This document shows, in pieces, positions 16,743 through 26,030 of a stretch of DNA of 64,000 bases. The position numbers and the translations under genes were made by a program. The stretch is taken from positions 90,373 through 154,372 of the forward strand of contig CAZBKZ010000002.1 in the NCBI GenBank assembly GCA_964492615.1, written 5' to 3'. This stretch comes from JAABTH01 sp964492615. GTDB taxonomy: Bacteria; Bacillota; Dethiobacteria; DTU022. The notes under the pieces were generated by a model, which saw only the letters and a list, made by a program, of their open reading frames with translations, ran no database searches and was not told the DNA's origin. Numbering within the stretch: the stretch's first letter is position 1; the number at the start of each line of letters is the position of its first letter.

Positions 16743-19094
16743 ATGAAAAACCGTTTATATTTTCCACTGCTGGCAGGATTATTTTTATTCGGTTCATTGA
16801 TATTTGGGCTGTACACATACAGGGAAATAACTAAAACCCGCGTTACTGCTGTAGAACGGACAGAACTTGAGAAAAGCGATGAAATTATACTAGCAGGGGA
16901 TTATTCATTTCCTCCGCTTTCTTTTACCGATATTGAAGGTCAGTACAGTGGTTATGAAGCTGACCTGGTTGCTTCCCTGGAGGTAACTCTAGGCATACCG
17001 CTTACTTATCACCAGGTTCTGTGGAGTGAGGCGGTTGAAAGCCTCGACACCGGGGAAATAACGGCGATAACAGGTATGCGTGTAACAAGTGAAAGATCAG
17101 AAAAATATCACTTTACCGATCCATACTGGGAAACTGCATACAGCATGGTTTTTAAAGATGGATCGGAGTATGAAGATTTACTAAACAAAGATTTTCTGAA
17201 AATAGCGGTGCAAAATCGTTCCGCCACTTATGATTATTTTGTTGATCATTACTACCGTGAAGACATTAAGTTTTTCTTGATAGATCAGCCTGCAGAAGCA
17301 ATTCTGATGCTGGAAGATAACCTGATTGACATTTGGTTTGAAAATTACCAGGTTGCCCGCTATGAGTTACTAAGGGCAGGAATGCTTGACGAGGTTGATT
17401 TTTACATAATTCCTGAGAGCGTCGGCCGTTATTCTCTGGCGTTTGGTTCCGGCTATGAACATCTTGTTCCAATATTTAACAAAGCGTTGCTTTCATTAGA
17501 AAAGGATGGCATTTTAACCGAGCTTGATCGAAAATGGTTTGGATTGTCCGACCTGCGTACTTCTTCTCCCTGGCCTCTTGCCTTACCAACAATTTTTTAC
17601 GTTATATTCACTTTATTTATTCTTGTTCTTTTTTGGAACAGACTACTACAACGTAAAGTTAGCAGCAAAACGGAACAGTTAAGTCGCAGCGAGATGAAAT
17701 TTAAAGCCTCGTTTGAAGGGACTCATGATGCCATATATATAATAGATGAGCTTAATAAAATAGTAGAGTGCAATGGTAATGCGTGTGCACTTTTTGGATA
17801 TGAGAGGGAGGAGCTTATCGGAGCTACTCCTTATATTTTATACCCTGAACGGCAGGGTGACGATAGCGATTCATTTCAACTTTTAAAAGAGGTTATCGGT
17901 TCAGTAATAAGCAGCGGCAATATGATCAAGGTTGAGATGCTGCAACGGCGAAAAGACGGTTCAACTTTTCTGAGTGAGGCTGCTCTCAGGTCTTATTTCC
18001 TTGGTGAAGAAAGGGTTGTCCAGGCTAACATAACTGATATAACAGAACATAAAACAATACTCTCCCAGCTTGAGTTTCTCAGCCTGCACGACCAGCTTAC
18101 CGGTCTTTATAATCGTAATTTCTTTGAGATGGAGCTGAACAGACTCAGGGAAACCAACGCTTATCCCATAACCCTTATATCGTGTGATATAGACGGGCTG
18201 AAACTGATTAATGATTCGATGGGGCATGATGTAGGAGATCGACTTTTAAAAGCCTGTTCCGGGTTGCTGGCTAAATCGTTGAGAAGTACTGACAAGCTGG
18301 CCAGGGTTGGCGGTGATGAATTCTGTATTATCATGCCGGAAACCGATAATATAGGTGCTGAAGAGATAGCCAGAAGAATTAGATCCAATATAGTCCATTA
18401 CAATGAAAAGCACCCGGATCTGCCCCTTGGACTTTCGCTTGGTTTGGCCACAGCAACTAACAGGGAAATGCTTTTTAAGGATCTTTTTAAGCAAGCTGAT
18501 GACCATATGTACAGGGATAAGCTGCATCGCAGTTCCAGCATTAAAAACAGGGTAGTGCAGAGCCTTCTTGCAGCCCTGGCGGAAAGGGATAATCTGACCG
18601 GGGGGCATGCTGAGAGGTTAGAAGAGCACTGCCTGGCCATCGGAGAAAAGATTACCCTGAATTCAAGGCAGCTGGCCGATCTGGCTCTGCTGGCTAAAGT
18701 GCACGATCTTGGAAAAGTAGGTATTCCGGATAAAATATTGAACAAAAAAGGACCGCTTTCAAAAGATGAGTGGAATGTAATGAAAGAACATTCTGAGAAG
18801 GGTTTTCGCATAGCCCTTTCTTCTCCGGACCTTTCAGGAATAGCCGATCTGATTCTTAAGCATCATGAACACTGGGATGGCAATGGTTACCCCCTTGGCT
18901 TGAAAGGTGAGGAAATACCGATAGAATGCCGGGTGCTGGCTATAGTGGATGCTTATGACGCCATGACCAACAAACGTCCTTATGCGCCGGTTAAGAGTCC
19001 GGGAGAAGCGCTTGAAGAAATTGCCAGGGGAGCTGGAAGTCAGTTTGATCCCAGAATTGTAGAAGTATTTTTTAGCCTGCTTGAAAAAGTGTAG
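16743..19094 (+). CDS. Solute-binding sensor / PAS / GGDEF / HD-GYP bifunctional c-di-GMP enzyme
   Basis: A 783-residue membrane protein able in principle to make and hydrolyse c-di-GMP. Domains in order: N-terminal membrane helix (5-25), extracellular SBP_bac_3 amino-acid-binding-like domain (about 45-268), second helix (about 278-300), PAS (about 315-430), GGDEF (about 445-600) and HD-GYP (about 605-783). The GGDEF active site is intact (VGGDEF near 522) and has the inhibitory RxxD I-site (RSTD) five residues before it. The HD-GYP site has HDLGK (near 653) and HHEHWDGNGYP (near 706). Extracellular ligand binding probably sets the balance of the two activities. It lies next to a c-di-GMP riboswitch-controlled gene pair, which supports a local circuit. 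Confidence 0.93.
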   Translation: MKNRLYFPLLAGLFLFGSLIFGLYTYREITKTRVTAVERTELEKSDEIILAGDYSFPPLSFTDIEGQYSGYEADLVASLEVTLGIPLTYHQVLWSEAVESLDTGEITAITGMRVTSERSEKYHFTDPYWETAYSMVFKDGSEYEDLLNKDFLKIAVQNRSATYDYFVDHYYREDIKFFLIDQPAEAILMLEDNLIDIWFENYQVARYELLRAGMLDEVDFYIIPESVGRYSLAFGSGYEHLVPIFNKALLSLEKDGILTELDRKWFGLSDLRTSSPWPLALPTIFYVIFTLFILVLFWNRLLQRKVSSKTEQLSRSEMKFKASFEGTHDAIYIIDELNKIVECNGNACALFGYEREELIGATPYILYPERQGDDSDSFQLLKEVIGSVISSGNMIKVEMLQRRKDGSTFLSEAALRSYFLGEERVVQANITDITEHKTILSQLEFLSLHDQLTGLYNRNFFEMELNRLRETNAYPITLISCDIDGLKLINDSMGHDVGDRLLKACSGLLAKSLRSTDKLARVGGDEFCIIMPETDNIGAEEIARRIRSNIVHYNEKHPDLPLGLSLGLATATNREMLFKDLFKQADDHMYRDKLHRSSSIKNRVVQSLLAALAERDNLTGGHAERLEEHCLAIGEKITLNSRQLADLALLAKVHDLGKVGIPDKILNKKGPLSKDEWNVMKEHSEKGFRIALSSPDLSGIADLILKHHEHWDGNGYPLGLKGEEIPIECRVLAIVDAYDAMTNKRPYAPVKSPGEALEEIARGAGSQFDPRIVEVFFSLLEKV

Positions 19095-19243
19095 TTATTT
19101 TTTATGAATTATTAACTAAATTTTTAAAATACTTTAATATAGAAAAAATACATGCTAAAATTAATAATGTGTTTGTTTTTAGCCAAATGGAAATTATACC
19201 GGATAAGTTTAAAAGTTAAATATTAAAAGCGGGGGTGGAATTA

Positions 19244-20185
19244 TTGGCATTGGCAAAAATTGTTGTGGCGCTTGGTGGAAATGCCCTTCAGAGGAAAGGA
19301 GCACCAGCAACAGCTGAAGCTCAGCTGGCAGTAGTTAAGGAAACTGTAGAATTTATTGCTGAAATGAGTTGTCGTGATTATGAGCTGGCAATAGTTCATG
19401 GTAACGGTCCCCAGGTAGGGAATATTGTCCTGGCCAGTGAAACGGCTGCAGAAGTTGTCCCGTCAATGCCTTTTGATGTTTGTGGCGCAATGAGCCAGGG
19501 TTATATCGGCTATCACATTCAACAGGCTCTGCGCCATGCGCTGCAAAAGCGTTCAAGAAATATCCCGGTAGTAACAATAGTAACCCAGGTTATCGTTGAC
19601 AGGAATGATCCTGCGTTTAATGAGCCAACCAAGCCGATCGGACCTTTCTATGATGAAAAGGAAGCAAAAAAGATAGCTGATGAAAAGGGTTATATAGTTA
19701 AAGAAGATTCAGGCAGGGGGTGGCGGCGCGTTGTTGCTTCGCCAATGCCCAGGCGTATCGTTGAGTTTTCCTGTCTCAGGGAATTGTGGGACACAACAAT
19801 TGTAATAACTGCCGGAGGCGGGGGAATTCCGGTAATAGAGCATGAAGATGGTTCGCTTGAAGGTGTTGCCGCGGTGATTGATAAGGATTTGGCTGCTTCA
19901 AGACTCGCCGATGATATTGATGCTGATATCCTGATGATCCTGACCGAAGTGGAAAAGGTGGCCTTAAATTTTAATAAACCCGACCAGGTAGATTTAGGTC
20001 AGCTTACCGTAGCGGATGCAGAAAAATATATAAAAGAAGGACACTTTGCCCCGGGTAGTATGCTGCCAAAAATTCAGGCTGCTGTTAATTTCGTAAAGGA
20101 AAACCCGGGTAAGAAAGCGATAATAACTTCGCTGTTTAAGGCACTTGACGCACTTGATGGAAAAACAGGAACAGTAATCAGTTAA
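19244..20185 (+). CDS. arcC: Carbamate kinase
   Basis: A 313-residue amino-acid-kinase-family enzyme that transfers phosphate from carbamoyl phosphate to ADP. Hallmarks are IVVALGGNAL at the N-terminus, VHGNGPQVGN, ITAGGGGIPV, and the C-terminal FAPGSMLPKIQAA typical of ArcC. No arginine deiminase or ornithine carbamoyltransferase gene is adjacent, so the carbamoyl phosphate could come from another route such as purine, allantoin or citrulline breakdown. TTG 19244 is preferred (GGGGTGG at 5-base spacing); GTG 19235 and TTG 19250 are alternatives. It is followed in the same direction by an aldehyde ferredoxin oxidoreductase. Confidence 0.95.
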   Translation: MALAKIVVALGGNALQRKGAPATAEAQLAVVKETVEFIAEMSCRDYELAIVHGNGPQVGNIVLASETAAEVVPSMPFDVCGAMSQGYIGYHIQQALRHALQKRSRNIPVVTIVTQVIVDRNDPAFNEPTKPIGPFYDEKEAKKIADEKGYIVKEDSGRGWRRVVASPMPRRIVEFSCLRELWDTTIVITAGGGGIPVIEHEDGSLEGVAAVIDKDLAASRLADDIDADILMILTEVEKVALNFNKPDQVDLGQLTVADAEKYIKEGHFAPGSMLPKIQAAVNFVKENPGKKAIITSLFKALDALDGKTGTVIS

Positions 20186-20315
20186 AGTATAATGAAAGCA
20201 TAACCGGCTTGAGACATTATCCCGAAAGGTTCATGATGGAATGGGAAAACTGATTATTCATTAGCAAAGATATAAGGACATGTGTATATACTGCCTGTTG
20301 AAAGGGGCTTTATGT

Positions 20316-22157
20316 ATGAAAGGTTTTCATGGAAAAATTCTTGAGATCGACCTGACGCAGGGTAGCTGTAAAACTACAGAAATTCCCGAAGATGATTATC
20401 GCCTGTTTCTGGGGGGCAGCGGTCTCGCTGCCGAGCTCTATGATAAACGCGGTTACAGCACGATTGAACCGCTCTCGGAAGAGGCTCCATTGATTATTCT
20501 GACCGGTATACTCACCGGCTATAACGTTCCCACTGCTTGCAAAGCAGCTTTTTGCGGCAAATCACCCGCCACCGGTATCTGGGCTGAGGCAGTTGTTGGA
20601 GGATACTGGCCGGCTGCCCTGAAAACCTGCGGTTTCGACGGGTTGGTTATAACTGGAAGAGCGGAGAAACCGGTATACTTGCATCTTGAAGAGGGCTGCT
20701 GTTCTATCGATGACGCATCCTCTTTATGGGGTGAAGATGTTTATTCAACAGTGGCAAGCCTGCAAAACGTTCATGGAAACAAGTCCAGGATGGCTGCGAT
20801 TGGACCGGCCGGAGAAAATCAGGTAATGATATCGGCAATTATGATTGATGGTCAAAATGCCAGAGCAGCCGGACGCTGTGGTATGGGGGCCCTGATGGGT
20901 TCAAAAAATTTGAAGGCAATTGTTGCTGGTAAAAGCAATTTAATGCCCCCGCTTAATGATCAGAAAGCGCTGGCAGAGGCCAGGAAAAAGATATTACCGG
21001 GTATTCGGGAAAAAGCCAAAGGTTTGAGCGCTTATGGGACCGCCGGTGGCGTGCCTGTAGTGGAAAAATTAGGCGATCTGCCCATTCGCAACTGGTCGGA
21101 GGGCAGCTGGAGCGATGGGGCGGCTATGGTTTCGGGACAGGCGATGGCAGATAAATATTTTGTTAAGCATTATGCCTGTTATGCCTGCCCGATCCGCTGC
21201 GGTAAGGAGATGGAAGTACCCATCGGTGATTATAAAGGGACAGTATCACACGGTCCGGAATATGAAACCATAGCCGGGTTCGGCGCGTTGTGCCTCAACG
21301 ATGACCCGGCTTATATAGTTGCTGCAAATGATTTATGTAACAGGCTTGGTATCGATACAATATCCGGTTCGGGTGTTATTGCTTTTGCCATGGAGCTGCA
21401 TCAGCACAAACTGATACCTGATCATTTGCTCAGCGGTATAGAGCTTGAATGGGGCAATGGTGAGGCTATTCTGACCTTGCTCAGACAGATTGCGAACCGA
21501 GAAGGGTTGGGAGAATACCTGGGCAGGGGAGTAAAAAAAGCAGCCCGGGAATTTGGTCCTCTTGCTGCCGAGTTTGCTATTGAAAGCAAAGGACTGGAAT
21601 TTGCATATCATGATCCCCGGGCTTTTACCAGCATGGCTGTTATTTATGCTACGGGAGCCAGGGGAGCCTGCCATCTGGAAGGGTTAACCTATTTTAATGA
21701 AAACAAGGCTTTCCCAGCCTCACTGGTTGGATTGCAGGATGATTATGAGCCTCACGGCATTGAAGGCAAAGCTCTACTGGCCAGAACCATGCAGGATTAC
21801 ATGGTTCTTTTTAATGCTCTTGGCCTGTGCAAATTTTTAATCCGTGGCCATGTCCGCCCTATTGATATCGCCGAATGGGTGGCAGCAGTAACCGGATGGA
21901 ATATTGATGAGAAGGAGATGTTAACTGCCGGAGAAAGAATTTTTAATCTTAAACGTAAAATTAATGTCGGCTTGGGTATCAGTAGAAAAGACGATACCCT
22001 GCCACCTCGCCTGCTGGCCCACGACCGGGAAGAAGGTGCCGCGGCAGGCTCTTTACCGCACCTGGGTAAAATGCTGTATGAGTATTACAAGATTCGTGGA
22101 TGGAGTGCAGAGGGTATACCCGAAAATGAAACCCTCAGTCGCCTGGGTCTGCTTTAG
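20316..22157 (+). CDS. Aldehyde:ferredoxin oxidoreductase (tungsten/molybdenum pterin enzyme)
   Basis: A 613-residue member of the AOR family, which oxidises aldehydes to carboxylic acids with ferredoxin as acceptor at a tungstopterin site. The N-terminal opening MKGFHGKILEIDLT and LGGSGLAAELY are typical. The [4Fe-4S] ligands are visible as CYACPIRC (near residues 287-294) with the fourth Cys near 504, matching positions in Pyrococcus AOR. ATG 20316 has AAAGGGG eight bases upstream; an in-frame ATG at 20280 lacks one. Neighbours are carbamate kinase and a class III aminotransferase, so aldehydes formed by amine transamination are candidate substrates. The exact AOR subfamily cannot be told from the sequence alone. 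Confidence 0.92.
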   Translation: MKGFHGKILEIDLTQGSCKTTEIPEDDYRLFLGGSGLAAELYDKRGYSTIEPLSEEAPLIILTGILTGYNVPTACKAAFCGKSPATGIWAEAVVGGYWPAALKTCGFDGLVITGRAEKPVYLHLEEGCCSIDDASSLWGEDVYSTVASLQNVHGNKSRMAAIGPAGENQVMISAIMIDGQNARAAGRCGMGALMGSKNLKAIVAGKSNLMPPLNDQKALAEARKKILPGIREKAKGLSAYGTAGGVPVVEKLGDLPIRNWSEGSWSDGAAMVSGQAMADKYFVKHYACYACPIRCGKEMEVPIGDYKGTVSHGPEYETIAGFGALCLNDDPAYIVAANDLCNRLGIDTISGSGVIAFAMELHQHKLIPDHLLSGIELEWGNGEAILTLLRQIANREGLGEYLGRGVKKAAREFGPLAAEFAIESKGLEFAYHDPRAFTSMAVIYATGARGACHLEGLTYFNENKAFPASLVGLQDDYEPHGIEGKALLARTMQDYMVLFNALGLCKFLIRGHVRPIDIAEWVAAVTGWNIDEKEMLTAGERIFNLKRKINVGLGISRKDDTLPPRLLAHDREEGAAAGSLPHLGKMLYEYYKIRGWSAEGIPENETLSRLGLL

Positions 22158-22247
22158 CAAGCAAGCACCCGGTTCGGAAAGATGCTTATTCTTCCCGGAT
22201 GCAGGAATAAACAGTAAAAGATGAATTTCTCTTGGAGGTGCACAAAC

Positions 22248-23561
22248 GTGTCAGGAATTGGAGAACTGGAACGAAAGTATGTTTTAAGATCCTGGGCAGT
22301 TCAGGGTAAAAATACTTATGAAGAAATAGTTAAAGCCCAGGGATGCTGGTTTTGGAACAGTGAGGGCAAAAAATATTTAGATTTTTCTTCACAGCTGATA
22401 AATATAAACATCGGGCATCAACATCCGAAGATTATCGAGGCTATCAAGGAGCAAGCAGAAAAAATATGCTACATTACCCCTTCCTATGCCAGTGAGCCAA
22501 GAGCAAAGTTGGCAGAGTTGGTGGCTAAACATACTCCGGGGGATCTGGTTAAAACACTATTTACCCTTGGTGGAGCTGAGGCGAATGACAATGCCATAAA
22601 AATCGCCCGCGCTTTTACAGGGCGTTTCAAGGTTATCTCCCGCTATCGCTCTTATCATGGAGCGACATATGGGGCAATATCGCTTACAGGTGATCCCCGC
22701 CGCCCGCCGGTTGAGCCTGGTATTCCCGGAGTGGTCCGTGTTTTTGAACCCTATTGTTACCGCTGCAGCTTTGGTAAAAGTTACCCGGGGTGCGGGCTGG
22801 AATGTGCTGAGCATGTTCGCGAAGTAATGCTGTATGAAGGCCCCGATAACATTGCTGCTTTTTTTGTAGAGCCGGTAACCGGCACAAACGGTATCTTTGT
22901 ACCTCCAAAAGAGTATTTGCCCCGGATCAGGGAAATCTGTGATGAATTCGGAGTTTTGCTCGTAGCAGATGAAGTCATGACCGGTTGGGGCAGAACGGGT
23001 AAATGGTTCGGAGTTGATAACTGGAATGTGATTCCTGATATGATGACCATGGCTAAGGGAATAACCCAAGGCTACATTCCGCTGGGTGCCGTGGTTGTAA
23101 ACGAAAAAATTGCAAATTATCTTGACAGTAACATGCTCTGGTGTGGCCTGACCTATAGCGGTCATCCCCTGGCCTGCGCTACTGGAGTTGCAACTGTGAA
23201 GGTTTATGAAGAAGAAAACCTGATAGAAAACTCAGCAGCTATGGGTGAAGTATTATGGAAGCGGCTGCTCGAAATGAAAGAGAATCATCCTTCAATCGGA
23301 GATGTCCGCTCAATTGGCCTGTTTTCGGCAATTGAACTGGTCAAAGATCATGAAACAAAAGAGCCGTTGGCTCCCTGGAATGGCCCGGACCCCGGAATTA
23401 TTGGTAAGATTAGCAGCTGTTTGAAGGAAAAAGGCGTATATGTTTACCCACGCTGGAATTACCTTTTTATAGCTCCGCCAATTGCTATTAATGAAGAAGA
23501 GCTCAATTTTGGATTAAATGTAATTGATCAGTGTTTGAATCTGGCTGATCAGAGCCTGTAA
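22248..23561 (+). CDS. Class III PLP aminotransferase (omega-amino acid / taurine-pyruvate type)
   Basis: A 437-residue fold-type I aminotransferase of class III. It shows LGGAEANDNAIKIAR, the conserved VADEVMTGWGRTG with the cofactor-binding Asp, and the Schiff-base Lys in MTMAKGITQGYIPLG. The overall pattern, including a Cys-containing insert (EPYCYRCSFGKSYPGCG), resembles taurine:pyruvate and beta-alanine:pyruvate aminotransferases. The start is GTG 22248, with TTGGAGGTG seven bases upstream. These enzymes convert a terminal amine to an aldehyde, which the adjacent AOR could oxidise to recover reduced ferredoxin. No sulfoacetaldehyde-processing gene is present, so taurine use is not supported beyond resemblance. 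Confidence 0.88.
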   Translation: MSGIGELERKYVLRSWAVQGKNTYEEIVKAQGCWFWNSEGKKYLDFSSQLININIGHQHPKIIEAIKEQAEKICYITPSYASEPRAKLAELVAKHTPGDLVKTLFTLGGAEANDNAIKIARAFTGRFKVISRYRSYHGATYGAISLTGDPRRPPVEPGIPGVVRVFEPYCYRCSFGKSYPGCGLECAEHVREVMLYEGPDNIAAFFVEPVTGTNGIFVPPKEYLPRIREICDEFGVLLVADEVMTGWGRTGKWFGVDNWNVIPDMMTMAKGITQGYIPLGAVVVNEKIANYLDSNMLWCGLTYSGHPLACATGVATVKVYEEENLIENSAAMGEVLWKRLLEMKENHPSIGDVRSIGLFSAIELVKDHETKEPLAPWNGPDPGIIGKISSCLKEKGVYVYPRWNYLFIAPPIAINEEELNFGLNVIDQCLNLADQSL

Positions 23562-23592
23562 AATTGATTAAGTTTACCCTGCAAAATGTCGA

Positions 23593-23631
23593 CAACCTGC
23601 ACCGGCAGGCTGTATCAACCAGTGCGGGTTG
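23593..23631 (+). other. Imperfect hairpin in the aminotransferase-lipoprotein gap
   Basis: CAACCTGCAC (23593-23602) pairs with GTGCGGGTTG (23622-23631), 10 bp with one wobble. No T run follows, so a simple terminator is unlikely. The role is unknown. Confidence 0.3.
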
Positions 23632-23703
23632 CCGTCTGGGTGAATAGAAATGGTATTCTGCCTCTACAGTAAGAATTGACAGCTGTGAAAAGAGGGGTGT
23701 CTT

Positions 23704-25041
23704 ATGAAAAAGAAATTATTTTCAGTAGTATTGATGATTATTCTATTGTTCTTTTTTTGTGGCTGTTCTTCAATGCCTTTAGATGATCTTTCTGAACCTC
23801 CGGAAGAATCCGAACCTGTCGACGAAGAAGTTATCCTTCCGGACAGATCTGAAGATGAGGTGGAGGAAGACTTTGTAGAAGAAATACTGATGATTGCATA
23901 CAGCCTTGAAGACAACCTTATGCTTTCTGTTGGTTATAATGCTCCCAGGCAGTTAACCACCGGTTTTCAGGATTACGATCCCCATATATCTCCGGACGGC
24001 AGTATGATTTTATTTAAAAGAATCAGTGGAGTTGGCGATTCCGGGTTGTTTCAATTTGACTTATGGCTAATTAATACCGATGGTAGCGATGCCCGCCTTC
24101 TGTTAGCCTGTGAGGATCTGCCCGGTGAAACGGGTTACATGATTGATAAACCAGACCCGGTGGTCTTTGACCGGATTCCCATGCAGATCAGCTGGTTGAA
24201 CGACAGCAGCGGAATCATTTTTAACACCGAACTCAAAGTAGATTACGGCATGCATTCCTATAATGACTTGTGGTATGCCGATATCGAAGATGGAACAATT
24301 GAACAGGTTTTAGCAGACGGCAGTGGGGGTAGTTTTGCCATTTCTCCGGACAGCACAGCTATTATAGTCGCTGATCATGAATCTGTTTCTATGGTCGATG
24401 CCAATTTCGGAGGCCGCACGGTTTTACTGAGCTTTCCGGTAGTGAACACAGCCAGCGAATTTGCCTTTATCCCAATGCCTGTTTGGGCCCCCGACAGCAG
24501 TTATGCCCTGGTTGCTATTCCCGATCCCGAACCTTATGAGTTTAATGAAAGTTTACCCGATCTGGAGATCTGGAAAATATATCCTTCGGAAGAGGCGGCT
24601 CTCCAATGTACTGTATCAGGTTACAATCTCTGGGATGCTATGAGCGGAGATCTGCTCAGCCCGGATGGCTTGCATTTTGCGTACGCTACCGGTCACTTCC
24701 CCTACGGCGATGTTCACATTGCCCGGCTCGATGGAACAATAGTAAATACTTTTGATTACGCTTATGATTTTATGGGCTGGTCTACGGATGGCAGCCTGAT
24801 CATTCTTTATGCTGATTCCCCGTTTTTAGGCGGTCTTGAAATAGAGCAGCAGGAACTTGATATGCATGAAGAGGTATGGGCATGGAATGCTTACTATATA
24901 TGGGTTAGCCCCTCGGTTTATGTTGGGCTCGATTTTTCTTATTTCCTTGAAACTACAGCCCTTTGGGTTACTGAAATTGGCGGGCAGTCAAGAATGATCG
25001 ATTACGGCTGTGACTCAGTTGATGCCGTGCTATTAAGATAA
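23704..25041 (+). CDS. Lipoprotein with TolB-like beta-propeller repeats
   Basis: A 445-residue lipoprotein. A signal peptide with lipobox FCGC (Cys near residue 21) is followed by an acidic linker of about 40 residues. The rest is a WD40/TolB-like beta propeller. PD40-type repeats are seen as DPHISPDGSMILFKR with DLWLINTDGSDARLL, then FAISPDSTAIIVAD, and LLSPDGLHFAYATG. Such proteins usually bind partners or ligands at the cell surface. Nothing in the neighbours fixes the partner. The downstream gene has its own promoter. The ribosome-binding site AGAGGGG is eight bases before the ATG. Confidence 0.8.
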   Translation: MKKKLFSVVLMIILLFFFCGCSSMPLDDLSEPPEESEPVDEEVILPDRSEDEVEEDFVEEILMIAYSLEDNLMLSVGYNAPRQLTTGFQDYDPHISPDGSMILFKRISGVGDSGLFQFDLWLINTDGSDARLLLACEDLPGETGYMIDKPDPVVFDRIPMQISWLNDSSGIIFNTELKVDYGMHSYNDLWYADIEDGTIEQVLADGSGGSFAISPDSTAIIVADHESVSMVDANFGGRTVLLSFPVVNTASEFAFIPMPVWAPDSSYALVAIPDPEPYEFNESLPDLEIWKIYPSEEAALQCTVSGYNLWDAMSGDLLSPDGLHFAYATGHFPYGDVHIARLDGTIVNTFDYAYDFMGWSTDGSLIILYADSPFLGGLEIEQQELDMHEEVWAWNAYYIWVSPSVYVGLDFSYFLETTALWVTEIGGQSRMIDYGCDSVDAVLLR

Positions 25042-25055
25042 ATAATTGAGGGTGT

Positions 25056-25083
25056 TTGATTTTTCATAGATAATTGATACAAT
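25056..25083 (+). promoter_or_regulatory. SigA promoter of the secreted-protein/tautomerase pair
   Basis: TTGATT (25056-25061) and TACAAT (25078-25083) with a 16-base spacer, about 35 bases before the TTG start. Confidence 0.65.
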
Positions 25084-25117
25084 AGAAAGCGTAAATGCGA
25101 ACCAGGGAGTTGATAAG

Positions 25118-25780
25118 TTGTTAAATAAAAGTAAAAAAATGCTTAAAGTCTTTATAGTCGTGCTCGTGTTATTTATCACTGCAGGGTCTGTTTATGCCGA
25201 TGATGTTGAAGAAAGTCGTTTTGCCCGGGCATTTTCCGGTTTTACCAATATCTTTAATTACTCCGGCGCAGCCCAGCATGAGCATCAGTTTAATTTTTAT
25301 AATGGAATGGCTGGAGTTATTGGTATGGGACGCGGTCAACTCGGCGGTACTCATCATGGCTGGTCGGTGGAGCCGAAAACAGGGTCCTTATTCAAGCCCA
25401 TTGCGGCTAATATTCAAAACTATTATGCTGCGACAGCCGGCGATGCCCTACCGGGACAGTATATGAGAGTTGTCGGCGGTTTTAGTATGCCCAACTCTCA
25501 CTCAGTACAGAGCGGTGTTGAAGTGGCTCCCGGCTCTGAGGGTTATGTTAAAGATGCCATGGCAGTTAGATCCGGTGATGGAGGATATTTTGAGCACAGC
25601 AATAATACCGGCACTGAAAATGGCAGAACCAGGGTTCAATCCGGCATCGAAGATACCAGCAGCGCCAATGTCGACGTGGAAGGCTTTGCCATGTACTACG
25701 AAAAAACCGTGGTCGATGGTGGAGGACAAAAAACGGGATGGTGGGATACTCAATTTTCGGGTGAAGGGAGCAGTTGGTAA
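25118..25780 (+). CDS. Secreted protein of unknown function
   Basis: A 220-residue protein with a signal peptide (MLNKSKKMLKVFIVVLVLFI region, probable cleavage after VYA near residue 27). The mature part of about 190 residues is rich in Gly, Ser, Asn and His, with no membrane segment and no recognised domain. Two stretches (HHGWSVEPKTGSLFKP and KTGWWDTQFSGEGSSW) are rich in Trp and Gly. The start is TTG with AGGGAG upstream; ATG 25139 is an alternative that would shorten the signal peptide. Its stop overlaps the next start (TAATG), so the tautomerase gene is probably translated by coupling. I do not recognise the family. Confidence 0.7.
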   Translation: MLNKSKKMLKVFIVVLVLFITAGSVYADDVEESRFARAFSGFTNIFNYSGAAQHEHQFNFYNGMAGVIGMGRGQLGGTHHGWSVEPKTGSLFKPIAANIQNYYAATAGDALPGQYMRVVGGFSMPNSHSVQSGVEVAPGSEGYVKDAMAVRSGDGGYFEHSNNTGTENGRTRVQSGIEDTSSANVDVEGFAMYYEKTVVDGGGQKTGWWDTQFSGEGSSW

Positions 25781-25971
25781 TGCCGACCATTTTTTTCTAC
25801 GGACCGAAACTTGATAAAGAGCAAAAAAAAGAATTGATCAGTTCTTTTACAGAAGCAGCAAGTAAAACTACAGGAATTGACAAATCAGCTTTTGTTGTTT
25901 ATCTGCGGCAGGCGACAGTTGATGAGGTTGGCATCGGCGGGGAACTCCTGGCTGATAAAGATGTGATGTAG
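25780..25971 (+). CDS. 4-oxalocrotonate tautomerase family protein
   Basis: A 63-residue protein of the small tautomerase family. After Met removal it starts with the catalytic Pro (MPTIFFYGPKL), followed by the beta-alpha-beta pattern with KKELISSFTEAASKTTG. Members catalyse keto-enol tautomerisation of 2-oxo acids or act promiscuously. The physiological substrate cannot be deduced. The start codon overlaps the stop of the secreted-protein gene by one base, and the gene ends before a strong bidirectional terminator. Confidence 0.85.
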   Translation: MPTIFFYGPKLDKEQKKELISSFTEAASKTTGIDKSAFVVYLRQATVDEVGIGGELLADKDVM

Positions 25972-25994
25972 AAAAAAGTAATCTATTTTGCTAT

Positions 25995-26030
25995 TAGAAG
26001 CCCGGCTTTTAATGCCGGGCTTCTACAATT
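25995..26030. terminator. Strong bidirectional terminator
   Basis: A 12-bp perfect stem, TAGAAGCCCGGC at 25995-26006 and its complement at 26014-26025, with loop TTTTAAT. It lies between the tautomerase gene and the convergent nuclease gene. Confidence 0.85.
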
